Counted from the stretch's first letter, positions 23,352 through 34,019 are shown. The stretch: 64,000 nt of DNA from Nymphaea colorata (GCF_008831285.2 NC_045138.2:6725205-6789204), one strand, 5' to 3'. Program-made: numbers and translations. The notes: generated by a model not told the origin, from the letters alone.

Positions 23352-25131
23352 CGCGCGCGCCCCTACCAGACCACTTGGGTAAGGGATAAAGACCAAATCT
23401 CATGAATTCGTGTTAAAAAGTGTTTTAAAGAGAGGTGAACCTTTTAATGTGTTTATCAACAATAGTTTAATAAAAAATCATGTTTTAGTTCAAGTCATTT
23501 TATAAACAAAAAAAAAAAAACTTTCTACTATCAAAATTTTAATGTTGCAAGAGCTGTTCATTTTTTTATTATTAAAAGAACATTATTTAAGTAAAAAATG
23601 ATTAATTTAATATATGTTTTTCACCAAATCACTCTTAAAGATCACATCTATATGGTTATGGTTAGATTGCATAAAAAACTGTAAGAATTCATTTTAATGA
23701 ATCTGGTATTTGTCTCTTAACTAAAATCCTCTTGTTTTAACTAACTTATTTACACACACTAGTCCTTGAACCATAATTGGCTGACTCGCCGAGTTGTTTT
23801 GGGAATCGCCGGAGTCAACTCAAATCACTAGAAAACCTGGCCATTGGCCCTGCTTGCCCTTGACTCTACCCGACTTGGTTTGACTCAGCCTAAAACTAGC
23901 CTAACTCGGCTGTAACTCAGTCGATTCAGGTTATTTTAAAACTCGACCAAGTCGATGAGTCAACTTGCTCACCCGATGACCCGATCAACAGCCAATTTGA
24001 TTCCAAATCACGTGTTTGCCAACTATGCCTTGAACTATCATGTTATTCTCTCTACCATTTGTTTTTTATTTAATACAGAAAATAACTTTATATTTCATGT
24101 TTAAATGCGATTACTCATAATGCTTAAATATGTTTTTTTAAGCGTTTAAATTTGTTCGATATTACGTTTTTATAGCTTCTTGAACCAGTAGCCAAGTCCC
24201 TGATGTTGAAGCGGCCAATACGTATCGTATCGGCCCCTTGTTAATATGAACCAGCCCGATATACAACTTCTTTTCACCTTTTTTTTCTTTTTGCTTTTTC
24301 AAACTTCAGTTAGTTTAATTCATTTTCTAGTTAGGCCGATTCGCCCTGATCCGGTACAGGTTAATTCTCTCCTTTCATAAAGCGATTCACCAAAGTTTCG
24401 CTCCGTGACATTTGGATCATCGGATCCATATACGCTTTTGGTCCGAACCCTTTAGACACAGTGAAAACTAAAACCAGATCCAGACCATGAAAAGCAAACA
24501 ATTCAGGAACTCTCAAGTTCACGAACTTTATCATGTTCCTGGTCATCGTCTTCATGGAAATCAAACGTAGAAGAGTTAGCTAGTTGGTGAACTGCGTTGC
24601 GGAAATCAAGTAAATTCCACTTCCCATTTTTTCTTGCGCAGCTGATCACTTGAAACTAGGCGCCCAGTTCAGGGTTGAAAAACTACCAATTTCGCGAACT
24701 CAGTCACATTTTTCACAATCTTCTAAATCATCAAACATGACTAGAAAAAACAGGGGAAAGAACTTGGATTGAAGGAAGGTAGAGCAACACACCTCATAGT
24801 GATCCACTAGCTCCTGGAAGTAGGCGTAGACCTTCTCACAGTTCTCCTTGCTCCAAACAAACTCATTAGTAGGGTCAAGAATGAGGGTGAGCTTGTCGGT
24901 CTGGGTCTGGTCAAACGCGTTCGTCACTGGGTCGATGTACGCCGCATAGATCCGGACATGGCGGGTCGTGCTGCTTAGCCACTGGCCGCCGTACTCCCTG
25001 GCCATGTTCTTGCTCTTGGACGGCAGCCGCTGCGGCTCGGCGGTCATCCTCACTCTCAGCCTTCTTCGGGTGCTCGCCGAGCCGAGTCTGAACAAGCTGG
25101 CGGAGCCGAGGTAGGCCGAGCTAGTCGCCAT
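22836..25131 (-). CDS. ndhM: NAD(P)H-quinone oxidoreductase subunit M, chloroplastic
   Basis: Two exons on the minus strand, 25131-24793 and 23009-22836, joined in phase 0 across an intron of 1783 bp (GAG|GTGTGT ... GCGCAG|GGT). The product has 170 residues. The first 40 or so are rich in Ser, Ala, Leu and Arg with few acidic residues, as in a chloroplast transit peptide. The mature part carries the family's hallmark runs: GGQWLSSTTRHVRIYAAYID, then DKLTLILDPTNEFVW, VYAYFQELVDHYEGAPLDEY, LRLIGSDVEHYIRKMLYDGE and ARVLNFSMGKPRVIFND. NdhM is a subunit of subcomplex A of the chloroplast NDH complex, which returns electrons from ferredoxin to plastoquinone. It is shorter than the Arabidopsis protein (about 217 residues), mostly because of a shorter N-terminal linker. 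Start chosen as the only Met before the conserved block that gives a transit-like leader. Confidence 0.95.
23317..23360. repeat. Compound (TA)12(GT)5(GC)5 microsatellite in ndhM intron
   Basis: Three different dinucleotide runs abut without a break. The alternating purine-pyrimidine GT/GC part can adopt left-handed DNA under supercoiling (known property). Confidence 0.9.
23770..24010. repeat. GACTC/GAGTC-rich element end in ndhM intron
   Basis: Dense words such as GGCTGACTCGCCGAGTTG, TTTGACTCAGCC, AACTCGGC and GATGAGTCAACTTG, matching the subterminal part of the element at 10918-11738. The opposite end is not evident. Confidence 0.45.
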
Positions 25132-25288
25132 TGCTGGGGATGCACTGCAACCAGTTCCTTCAACAAGAAACTCTTTCTTCTTAGAAATGTCAGGGTTTTT
25201 TTATTTTGGGGAAATTGCTGTGATAAATTGGATAAGATTTTGGATGGACAAGGCTTTCTCCGGTTTGAGAAGCAGAGAATGTGTGGCT

Positions 25289-25296
25289 CTTATAAG
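25289..25296 (-). promoter_or_regulatory. Possible TATA box of ndhM
   Basis: CTTATAAG lies 158 bp upstream of the ndhM start in an otherwise mixed-composition region. Distance and sequence fit a plant TATA box with a leader of about 125 bases. This is inference only. Confidence 0.4.
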
Positions 25297-25429
25297 GCAT
25301 CACATATCACATTATTTTAAGAAAAAATCACTTTAGTGACTGCTCTTTTTGCTAAAATCCCAAGCAGGGCCTGATATTCCATGTGTTCATCCGATAGGTC
25401 TCAGTTTTACCAATAATTGTCAAAAGAGG

Positions 25430-25620
25430 GGCTTATTTTATTGTTTTCTGTGTCTTTTCCATTTGCTTATTTAATTATTTTTTCATGTTTCTGTTGTTAG
25501 TTTCTTACTTATTTTATTTTTTTTAAAGATTTTTAAAATTTTCAAAATTTGGACCATATTTTCTTTTTTTTTTAAATACCAGAGAAAATTTTCACCATTT
25601 AAAAGACAAGAACTTTTTTC
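25430..25620. repeat. Degraded A/T-rich dispersed repeat copy
   Basis: TTGTTAGTTTCTTACTTATT and the following T-rich tracts, then ACCAGAGAAAATTTTCACC, parallel the 33050-33185 and 61235-61375 segments of the family described at 32870. Confidence 0.5.
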
Positions 25621-25869
25621 ATGCACACACACACACCTGACATCAATATTATTTCTCTCCGCCCATAGCTAGTCCTACTATTTTCATTTTATGAAATTTT
25701 GGTTTTTTTTTTTTTAAGTTACATTACTTGAAATTGTCGATAATGTATTTTTTGCTGGAGTTACCTGATGGGTTAAATACGTAAATATTTGTAAACATTT
25801 AAAAATAAATGACAAAGAATTAATGTTTCCAAATATTGTAGCCTCAAAAATCATATATTTCACAAAATA

Positions 25870-26190
25870 AATACGGTTCCAGTGCCCATCGTCCGATAAA
25901 ATTGAACCAAATTTGGCATCATAAATTCAATTCATTAACCGAACCAGTGGGGCTGTTGATTCAGTGAATCGGCCGATTCAGTGCTTCAGGTAAATCAGTT
26001 GATAATTCGGCTACAAATATATAAAAATTCAGTTTTAAAAAATTAGTGAAAACATATATAAATTAATTAACAGGAAAACTTTAATGATTTAAACGTTGAT
26101 GGCTGCCACATTTGAATCAGCCATTGAATTGAACCAGTTTGCCCCCAAGCTGATTAGCATCGGTTGATTCCGAAAACAGTGCTCAAAACA
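25870..26190. repeat. Degraded element with GATTCAGTGAATCGG-type palindromes
   Basis: Contains TTGATTCAGTGAATCGGCCG, GATTCAGTGC, GAATCAGCC and ends CGGTTGATTCCGAAAACAGTG. Similar wording occurs near 2660-2700 and 61680-61720. It is probably an old non-autonomous DNA element; no gene is seen. Confidence 0.35.
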
Positions 26191-26342
26191 ACTTCAAAAT
26201 ATTCATGAAACAGCTGCCAACAGATATGAGTAATATCGAGATCGATAATTTCTTTTGCCAGATGTTTGGGCCACTCGCGATATTTCATCTCCTCTAAATA
26301 ATATATGCATGAGAAGCCGATAACGAGAGGAATTCAGTCAGC

Positions 26343-26344
<2 letters not shown>

Positions 26345-26402
<58 letters not shown>

Positions 26403-26405
26403 ATA

Positions 26406-26476
<71 letters not shown>
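26345..26476. repeat. Compound (CT)24(TA)n microsatellite
   Basis: About 48 bp of CT repeat pass through CTATCTAT into roughly 75 bp of TA repeat. Open frames here on both strands (SLSLSL, IYIYIY) are repeat artefacts. Confidence 0.95.
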
Positions 26477-26480
<4 letters not shown>

Positions 26481-26579
26481 AGGCAAAGAATAGATAGTAC
26501 AAAGACATGAAAAACGTACGTATGTTTCGGCGGCTCACAATAGAGTTGCACACAAGCCGAGTTGAGCCCGAGCTTGCCC

Positions 26580-26880
26580 AGCTCGAGCTCGACTCGGCTC
26601 AAAGAGCTCGATCTCGAGCTCGACTCGGCTCAAAGAGCTCGAGCTCGAACTCGAGTCGAGTTCCCTAACAAAAGTTCGACTCGACTATACATAGTCGAGC
26701 TTGAGCTCGACTCGTTTAACTCGTTTAGTTTAGCTGTTTACTTGTTTAGCATTAAGTCTCTTTTAACTCATTTAACTCGTTTAGGCGTAATTTAACTCAT
26801 TAACTTGTTTATCTCGTTTAGGCGTAATTTAACTCGTTTAGCTCGTTTAGGCGTAATTTAACTCGTTAACTCGTTTAACA
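26580..26880. repeat. Subterminal tandem repeats of the hAT element
   Basis: Two units of about 32 bp share CGAGCTCGACTCGGCTCAAA (26580-26645). Further on, three units begin CGTTTAGGCGTAATTTAACT (about 26778, 26816, 26848), separated by AACTCGTTTAGCT-like linkers. Such arrays near hAT ends are usual transposase-binding regions. Confidence 0.7.
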
Positions 26881-27217
26881 TAATTTATGTCAATAAATGT
26901 AGATTACCCTTAGTCGTATGAACATAAAATTAGGAATTAGCAATATGCCAATGTAATAACAATTTGGTGTGCTCACATAATTTCAGAAATGCCAGAAGTG
27001 CTATAAAATGTAGCTGCTATTACAAATAATCAGTGATAAACCTCGGCAGCTAGGAACTGAGAATTATGTGGTATAGCATCGACTTTGTATTGCACCGTCT
27101 TAAGAAAAAAAATATGGAACAAAGAACACAGATCATGGGCATTTAGAAAATTAGAATATCATGAATAAGAATACCATCTTTAAGAAGGCATGTATAGCTA
27201 ATGAACTGACATGGTAC

Positions 27218-27305
27218 CTTCTTGAAGAACTTCGAATAAGAATTGTCCCAGATGAGTCTGTATAACCCAGCAATGCATGTACAGAAATAGGCAAAGCAGA
27301 AGAAC
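27218..27305 (-). pseudogene. Exon-like fragment encoding a membrane-type segment
   Basis: On the minus strand, 88 bp lie between TTAG|GTTC and AAGAAG|GTACC, and read FFCFAYFCTCIAGLYRLIWD then NSYSKFFKK: a hydrophobic stretch followed by a polar tail, like the end of a membrane helix. It has splice-like borders yet lies inside the hAT relic, downstream of the transposase. I do not recognise the parent gene. It may be a captured host exon or a chance open frame. Confidence 0.35.
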
Positions 27306-27314
27306 CTAATGCAT

Positions 27315-27402
27315 GACATTCACATTCCTGCCTCCCAACATGTAATATTATGATTTTGCACATGACAATTCACATTCCAGCCTCCCAACATGCAATATTA
27401 GC
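27315..27402. repeat. Two-copy direct repeat, unit about 49 bp
   Basis: CATTCACATTCCTGCCTCCC...CATGTAATATTA (from 27315) recurs as CAATTCACATTCCAGCCTCC...CATGCAATATTA (from 27364) with few changes. Confidence 0.75.
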
Positions 27403-27554
27403 AACAGTATAAATTATAAGAGGCCACATAAATAAAACATTTAATCAACAGACTACAGAAAATGTGTGTCCCAAAGGCATGGTATAATGCAGGTCCCAAT
27501 ACATCATGCTGCCTTAACTTTCAGAAGTTTATTCCTTTAACTGGAGGATGTCTA

Positions 27555-27755
27555 TAAGACTAACATCCTAACAAGAAAGAATGTAAGAACCCAGATTGAC
27601 CCCTCAGAAGTCAGAACTTTCTTCTTGTCCTTCAGAACTTTCTCCATTGTGAGCTCATTGCTAACAGTCGATCTTATCATTGAAATCAGGAAGGTGTAGG
27701 AGAAACCAAGCTCCTTTGCTTCAGTTGCAAGAGACCATGTTAAGAGAAGAAGCAA
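27555..27755 (-). pseudogene. Second gene-like fragment inside the hAT relic
   Basis: The minus strand reads TEAKELGFSYTFLISMIRS followed by TVSNELTMEKVLKDKKKVLT, with an amphipathic, charged composition unlike the surrounding A/T-rich sequence. A GT at the end of SEGSIW could be a donor. I do not recognise the family. It lies close to the fragment at 27218-27305 on the same strand, so both could derive from one captured gene, but this is inference. Confidence 0.3.
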
Positions 27756-28441
27756 ACCTGCACACTGTGCTTCTCACAACTGGAATTTGGAAAAGCACGT
27801 CAAGCTATGGTGGGCAGCGAAGAAAACTTTCAATATAGTCATATAATAAAATTCTGGGATCATTTCTACAAGAAATTTGAACATTTAGGAAAAGTACAAT
27901 AAAACAGCGAATAGCTACTAGAAGCTGCAGCCATGGCAGGCTTGGTGTGGAAATCCATCAACTACTACTGAATACACGTGGTTGGATTGCTATGTCACAT
28001 TACTGTCAATTTTAAAAAATGACTTTTTAAGTACACAATGGTCATAAACACTGACAATAATGGAACCAAAGACATCAAGAAGCAAAAGATACAACACTAA
28101 CATTTCTTAAGAGGTGAAGGAAAGTTAAGAAACCGTATCATTAACTCGAATTCGCATACTCACTTCATATAGAAGCTATCCACACAATCATGAGTCATGA
28201 ACATTGGACATCAAAGCTGAAAACTGCAATAGGCAACGGAAACAAACACTAGAATCACATTAGATCAAGAAAAAGAAGAAAACAAAAGAAAGAGAAAAAA
28301 CAAGCATTACCAAGAGGCAACTTAAATCATTCTAATGATATATATTCACTTGATTCATCCTCAACCTGAAAGAAATACATATAGTCAATTAACAAATGGT
28401 TCACAAAATATTTAATGAATATAATTTCTTCAAAATATACT

Positions 28442-30524
28442 TACTTTTGTGAACATTTCATGCATTGGATCACCATCATTTTTTATCCAATTACCCAAAC
28501 AAACCAAAGCATCAACTGTTTTTTTGCATCAATGAACTACGACTGACAATTCGACCTCCTGTACTAAAAGCTTTTTCTGAAGCAACAGAAGTTATTGGAA
28601 TTGACAATAGATCACGTGTCATTTGTGAAAGAATTCAATACTTAGATTCCTTATCCTTCCACCATTGTAAAATATTGAAAGAATCTTCATCACCATTATC
28701 ATCATGTTTAATCAATCTGTCCTCCAAATATGTGTCTATCTCAGATTTGGAGACCTGAAAAACAACATTCTCAGCTTTACCTAAAACTTAAAAAATAGCT
28801 GTCTTCCACCAGATGGTGTGTCTCGACTCGCTCGACTTTGAATACTAGAGGAATTAGTTGCTGTGGTAGAAATATTGACATCCACTTCATTTCTTTGAAC
28901 GTAAGTTTCATAAACATCTTGTAAATATTGTTTTATCATTTGCATTTGTTTTTTCCTTTCTTCTCTTGACTGGTAAATTCTTGAAAAGACAAATTCTGAT
29001 AATGTGTGTTTCACGCGTGGATCTAATATAGATGCAATAACCATTAAGAAGCTACAGGATTTCCAATATTTATCAAATTTTTCATTCATTTTCACTGTCA
29101 TTTCCTTCATAAATCCACCTTCATTTTCAACCTTTTCCTGTAATATTTCTTGAACTCTCTAAATTTCAAGAAAATACAAGTTTGATGTTGCATAAGATGA
29201 CCCAGAAATAAGGTAGACACATCATAAAAAAACTTGAAGAAAATCACATATCACTGTTATTTTTTTCCAATTCTCAGGTCCAAACAACCATACCAAGTCT
29301 AGGTCTTCCAAGCTATATCTTGCAAAAACATTTTTATATTCAAGATTTGTTTCCAACATAAAATATGTTGAATTCCATCGAGTTGGTACATCTAACACTA
29401 ACTTCTTTGTCATTGAAATTTCCAACTCTCTAGCTGTAGTTGCAAAACCATGGAGTCTTGAAGGTGAAACTTTAATATATTTTACTGCATCTCTAATGCT
29501 AATGATTTCATCTTTAATGACTCTCAACTCATCTTGTACCATCAAATTCAAAATATGTGCACAACATTGCACATGAAAAAATTTACATCCATAATACAAG
29601 TTGATGCAGCTTTTTTCCATGTTCTCTTTTAATTTTCTGATAAAAACATCATTTGATGAAGCATTGTCAACTGTAATAGATATTTTTTTTTTTTAATCTC
29701 TCAGATATTATTTTTTTTTAATCACTCACTCTACAAGATGCTTAGCAATTACATTTGCTAAAACTAACCTAGTATGAGGAGGCTCAACTTCGGTAAAGTT
29801 GATGATACGTTGTTGCATATTTCACTATTTATCAATGAAATGTGTTGTTAATGTCATATATCCAAGTTATTGTAGTCAAAGCAATCTTATTAACACCTTT
29901 CAAGACAAGAAGCAATTTCTTCTTTTCATCTTCATATAATTTCATAACATCTCTTTTAACTGTCGTTCTTGAAACTGGCACCCAATTAGAAAAAGCAAGC
30001 CTAAGAAGGAACCTAAACCAGAAATTATCCGCTATAAAAAAAGTGTGTTCTCCGGTTGCCACTAGTTTTGCAACCATCTCTCTTATTGACTGAGCATCGA
30101 TGTTGGAACTCATTTCATTCACCTTCTTCGTGACATTTGATGTATTCCTAGATTTAAAACTTAAAATCGTTTGCTTGTTGTTAGCAAAACGTGTCAAACA
30201 TTTTTGTCTTCTCATTAATGATGTAGATCCTCCTGCACTTATCAAAAACATTGTAGTGCAGTACTTACATTTTTCTTTTTTGATACCATTTACAATGACA
30301 TCGTCAAAATCATTCCATATTATAGAAGTCTTTGCCCTTGATCTTTTTGCACCACTAATACGTGCTTCAGGAGCCTCTACTGAAATTCCTTCATTTTCAG
30401 TGTCTTGCGAATCCATATGAGTTTTATTAGAGGAATGTACTCCGATTGGGGTATCATCTGAACTCTGTCTCGAATCACCTACTTGTTTGCCCTTATTAAT
30501 GATATTTCTTTCTAAATTTGTCAC
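28442..30524 (-). pseudogene. hAT-family transposase pseudogene (BED finger, RNase H-like, hAT C-terminal dimerisation)
   Basis: Pieces in order on the minus strand: 30524-29832 holds a BED-type finger (KCKYCTTMF ... GGSTSLMRRQKC) whose canonical His is missing. 29620-29222 holds the hAT core (CCAHILNLMVQDEL, LDVPTRWNSTYFMLE). 29110-28781 holds FLMVIASILDPRVKHTLSEF. 28753-28520 holds the dimerisation region (LQWWKDKESKY, then a TGA, then ILSQMTRDLLSIPITSVASE, KAFSTGGRIVSRSS). A further frameshift precedes VDALVCLGNWIKNDG at about 28445-28500. Lesions therefore include at least one in-frame stop, frameshifts between pieces and the lost BED ligand. The transposase cannot be functional as it stands. 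Confidence 0.85.
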
Positions 30525-31528
30525 TCTTCAAACTAGGATTTTGTACCTTAGATGGCTCTTGACCTCTCCCTCGGTCCTGTAAATCCATATCACAGGATAT
30601 AAAATGAATATTATTGTCCTAAACTTATGACAACCAAAATGCAACAAAACTGGAAGCACATAAAAGTCTCTAGTTGACAGCATAAATTTGTCAACTAGAA
30701 CCATTATAAAGGAGAACAAACAAAAGAAAAACAAGAAAAACCCACGATTTATCATTGATTCACTAAAAGAAAAACCGGAAAAAATCTAGAACAAAATATT
30801 AAACTCCCTGAATTTGGGAAAGAAACATCTGTTGGCAACAAATTTGTTAGTTTCAGGGTGACACATAAACTAAAAAAATCTACACCACATAAAGCAAATA
30901 TAGGGGATAAATCATGATTTTTTCTTGAGTGTTACTGTGAGATTTTTTCTGTGTGTGTGTGTCAGAGAGAGAGAGGGAGTACCAGAATAGGCCCATGCAA
31001 CAGGAAGACCTCACCTCACGTTGTGAAAGAGATGAGCAGAGCGCAACAAGCGTGTCTTTGTTCGAGGAGACGGAGAGGGAGAAGCATTTGCAGGAGGAAC
31101 CGAAAATAGGAATCGCGATGAAAACAAGAAAGAGAATGCAGAAAGAAAGTGAGAGAGAGAGAGAGAACTTACACAAGCAGGAACCTTCATCTGAAAGTTG
31201 AAGGGAGAAGGACCAGAAGGCTGAAGCAGAGAGTACACGCAGGAACCTTGGGCTGAAAGCAGAGCAGAGCAGCCGGCTGACCTTGAAGGCTTGAAGGATG
31301 AAGGCTGAAGTGGCCCGTGGACGAGTAAAGGTTAGGCCGTTAGGGTCGCAAACTCACAATGGAGGAAAAGTTTCAGTCACAGAAAGAGAATGGGAGAAGA
31401 GAAGGAGAAGTCGGAGAGAGCTAGAGGGAGAGTCAGAGTCGGAGAAAAGGAAACCGTAAAACAAAAAAGTGTTTCCCACCTGAGACTATTCTGAACCGGT
31501 TTAAAAAAAAAAAAAAACGGTATTGTAA
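30525..31528. other. 5' region of the hAT relic, purine-rich
   Basis: No transposase exon is recognised. 30950-31460 on the plus strand is very rich in GAGAGA and GAAGGA tracts, giving artefactual open frames on both strands. It could be the old promoter and leader of the transposase. Confidence 0.4.
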
Positions 31529-31624
31529 TTAATTCGAGCCTGAGTCGAGCTTTAACGAGTCCAGTTGAGTGAACTCGAGCTCGTCTCGTTTAACTAATGA
31601 TGCAGCTCGAACTCGCTTATGAGT

Positions 31625-31835
31625 CGAGCTTAAATGGCGGAGCCAGGAATTTTTTGTCGCAAGAAATAAACTATAGTTTCAAAGTTGTGACATGGGTAGA
31701 AATAGAAATCTTTAAATTTGTATATATATTAAACTAAACTTTGTTAGATTTACATATGAATTTTTAAAGTTTTTAAAATCTGAAAGGAGGGGGGCAAGGC
31801 CCTGCCGGCCCTTTCCCTGCACCCATATATATATA
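31625..31835. mobile_element. Degraded copy of the GGCGGAGCCA MITE family
   Basis: Begins TGGCGGAGCCAGGAATTTTT and contains AAATCTTTAAATTTG and TTTTTAAAGTTTTTAAAATC. The right end reads GGCAAGGCCCTGCC instead of the usual TTGGCTCCGCCCC. It sits where the right terminus of the hAT relic is expected. Confidence 0.55.
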
Positions 31836-31894
31836 TATATACACACACGGCTGGATAGCCCTTTTTTGATAGAGAATGACGGCCTTTGGGGCCC

Positions 31895-31943
31895 ATTATT
31901 AGGCAAAAAATAGATCAATACAAAAACATGCAAAAATGTACAG
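31895..31943. repeat. Right copy of a direct repeat bracketing the hAT relic
   Basis: ATTATTAGGCAAAAAATAGA, then TACAAAAACATG and ATGTAC, matches 26475-26523 (ATTATTAGGCAAAGAATAGA, TACAAAGACATG, ACGTAC) at roughly 85 percent over about 46 bp in the same orientation. It is far longer than a hAT target duplication. Confidence 0.7.
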
Positions 31944-32043
31944 AACAATCATCAAATCAAACTTTATGAATCAACAGATCCAGGGAAAGGAGACTTTATA
32001 GAATTAGATTTCACCCTTGCATTTAACAGCTCAATAGCTTCCT

Positions 32044-32274
32044 CTAAGGATTATGATTAAATCGATGGCAGTACTGATGGAAGAAAGAACGACCCATTCC
32101 TTTACGATAAAGAATCAGAGCATGTTTCAGTTTTCTCCTCCAACAACAACCAGATTGGAATACTTCAGCAATGTTTCCTAAGAAAGCTTCAGCCTCCCAT
32201 TTGTATTTAACTTGGAAGTATCTAATGTTTGACTGCACCTCCATACCATCTCGTCTTTTTATCACCGCAAACAA
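32044..32274 (-). pseudogene. Open frame with protein-like composition, unidentified (possible exon fragment)
   Basis: 76 residues including VQSNIRYFQVKYKWEAEAFL, GNIAEVFQSGCCWRRKLKHA and RKGMGRSFFHQYCHRFNHNP. The mix of charged and aromatic residues is unlike translated noise in this A/T-rich region. No neighbouring exon, clear acceptor or known domain is seen. It may be a last exon, a gene relic or chance. Confidence 0.3.
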
Positions 32275-32508
32275 TGTTCAGTTAGGTACGACACCGGTAC
32301 TGGTATTGTCGAGGGTACTTTTTGGGTATTGGTCAAACAGTACTAAGTTGATCGAGTCTTTTCTTATCCAAAATTTAGGATTTCAGTTTTGTTCTTTACA
32401 CCATTTAAGTTGAGGAAGCACATAAAAAGCTGCATTTTCATATTTTGTTCAATAGTTTCTTCTTTAGAAACTATAAATTTTGAATCATCAATGTGTTATT
32501 TTGTTTGA

Positions 32509-32523
<15 letters not shown>

Positions 32524-32559
<36 letters not shown>
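32524..32559. repeat. (TA)18 microsatellite
   Basis: Uninterrupted TA run. Confidence 0.95.
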
Positions 32560-32562
<3 letters not shown>

Positions 32563-32869
32563 CACCTGTACCTATTTGACATATCGTGCATTAGTAGCTT
32601 CCCCTATTTACCTAAATATAAACACCATTTATTTGTAGGAAGAGCATGGCTTTTCATACCAAAACTATCTTGGGAGTCTCTCTTTGCCTTCCCATATGTT
32701 TTGTATATTCATATATGTTTGAGCATAACTACCTTCAAGCTGCTTCAGTACAAACGATCCCCACAATCAACCAGCTTGATTTGTTGTAGTATGAGCTTTT
32801 CTATGGAGATGAGTTTTCTTGTTGCAGAAAAAACTAAGTGCTCTTCATGAATCTGGCCAAAGAAGTCAC

Positions 32870-33205
32870 ACAAAACGCGTTTTTTTCAAAAAAATGTGAA
32901 AAAAACGTGATAAATTAGCTAGCCATTTAAAACTTTTAAAAACCTTAAAAAAACATTAAAAACGAAACACACTTTTTTCATTTTTTCAGTTTTTTAATGT
33001 CAAACATTTTTTTTCATTTTCTATTTTATATATGTTGCAAATCTACTTATCTTTTGATGTTTGTGTTATTAGTTTTTCACTTATTTTACTTTTTCCTTAT
33101 TTTTAGTTTTTTAAAATTTACCCTTTTTTCCTATTTTTTTCAGTTCATCGTATTATACCCGAGAAAAACCTTGCCGTTTAAAACTCCGAAAAGTTATTTG
33201 AGACT
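32870..33205 (+). repeat. A/T-rich dispersed element, plus copy
   Basis: Shares with 61075-61410 the ordered blocks TTGCAAATCTACTTATCTTT, TTTGTGTTA, TTAGTTTTTCACTTATT and TTATACCCGAGAAAAACC. The reverse complement of 34020-34378 has the same blocks. The opposite end is full of AAAAAACGTG / ACGTTTTTT runs. No coding capacity. Confidence 0.7.
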
Positions 33206-33454
33206 ATAATTCAGACCACAATTTTACTTTGTCACCATTGACTACAAACCAGTTGATCGAATGACATACATCCTCTCATGCCCACAAAATCCTTCTTCCA
33301 AGCCCATGAAATTTTTTGTTTTAGGCTTATATGTCCAAAGACTATACGATATCCCTATGTCTCACAAAGGCTGCCCACTTAGAATCAGAAATTCTAGATT
33401 TAAAAGCCACATGAGTCATTTGGGTCTTATTAAAAGCATGGTCACAAATAATGT

Positions 33455-33612
33455 ATCAAAGTTTTAAACGGCGACCTTCTTCTCGCTTAAAAAAAGAAAA
33501 AATTCGGTAAATTTTAAAGAAATTTAAAAAACTAAAAATGAGGAGAAAATAAAATAAGTGAGAAACTAATAACACAAACATCAAAATATTGGTAGAGTTG
33601 TAACAATAATGG
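33455..33612 (-). repeat. A/T-rich dispersed element, truncated minus copy
   Basis: TCAAAGTTTTAAACGGCGAC and AAATAAGTGAGAAACTAATA followed by ACACAAACATCAAAATATTG are the reverse complement of blocks in 32870-33205. Confidence 0.6.
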
Positions 33613-34019
33613 CAGACTCAAGTATCTTGTAAGAAGAGTAATCTTGCCCCACTCTAAGATTATGCTCACATTTTTACATCCCACTTCAGATATATTAAAA
33701 GGAAAGAATCCATATTTCTGGTTGTTCGAAGCAATACCAGCAAGTCTTCTCAAATTCCTTGAGCATTGTTTTGGTCTGTATTAAGGATCTCTAATCACAA
33801 TTACAGTAAATGAGCTAGTCATCAAACAAAATAGTTTCTAGGGGACAACTCTAGGGCATCTACAAATCTTGGGTATTTCAATCTTCTTATGAATGACAAC
33901 TCGTTTCAGCTAATTTCTGTCGGTTTTGAAAAAAAATCTTAGGTATTTTAATCTTATTTTCCAATAATCGGCCAGAACTTTTTTTAAAAAATCAATGTTA
34001 TAAGTATAGTTGCAAATAA

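Larger units (their letters stand above)
26543..31628 (-). mobile_element. Decayed hAT transposon, about 5.1 kb, right end damaged
   Basis: The left end TAGAGTTGCACACAAGCCGA is followed by dense AGCTCGAGCTCGACTCGG-type subterminal repeats and a minisatellite (26580-26880). Equivalent GAGTCGAGC / CTCGAACTCG words reappear at 31530-31628. Between them lies a minus-strand hAT transposase relic (28442-30524). The right terminus cannot be found: a GGCGGAGCC-type MITE begins where it should be. The 49 bp just left of the element (26475-26523) recur as an imperfect copy beyond that MITE (31895-31943). Confidence 0.6.

Noticed and set aside
26305-26602. Open frames on both strands (SLSLSL / IYIYIY)
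   Set aside because: Translations of CT and TA microsatellites.
26580-26880. CRISPR-like array
   Set aside because: Repeat units are contiguous and degenerate, lack unique spacers, and lie in a eukaryotic transposon end.
29842-30420. Plus-strand frames opposite the hAT transposase
   Set aside because: Antisense shadows; the minus strand carries the transposase motifs.
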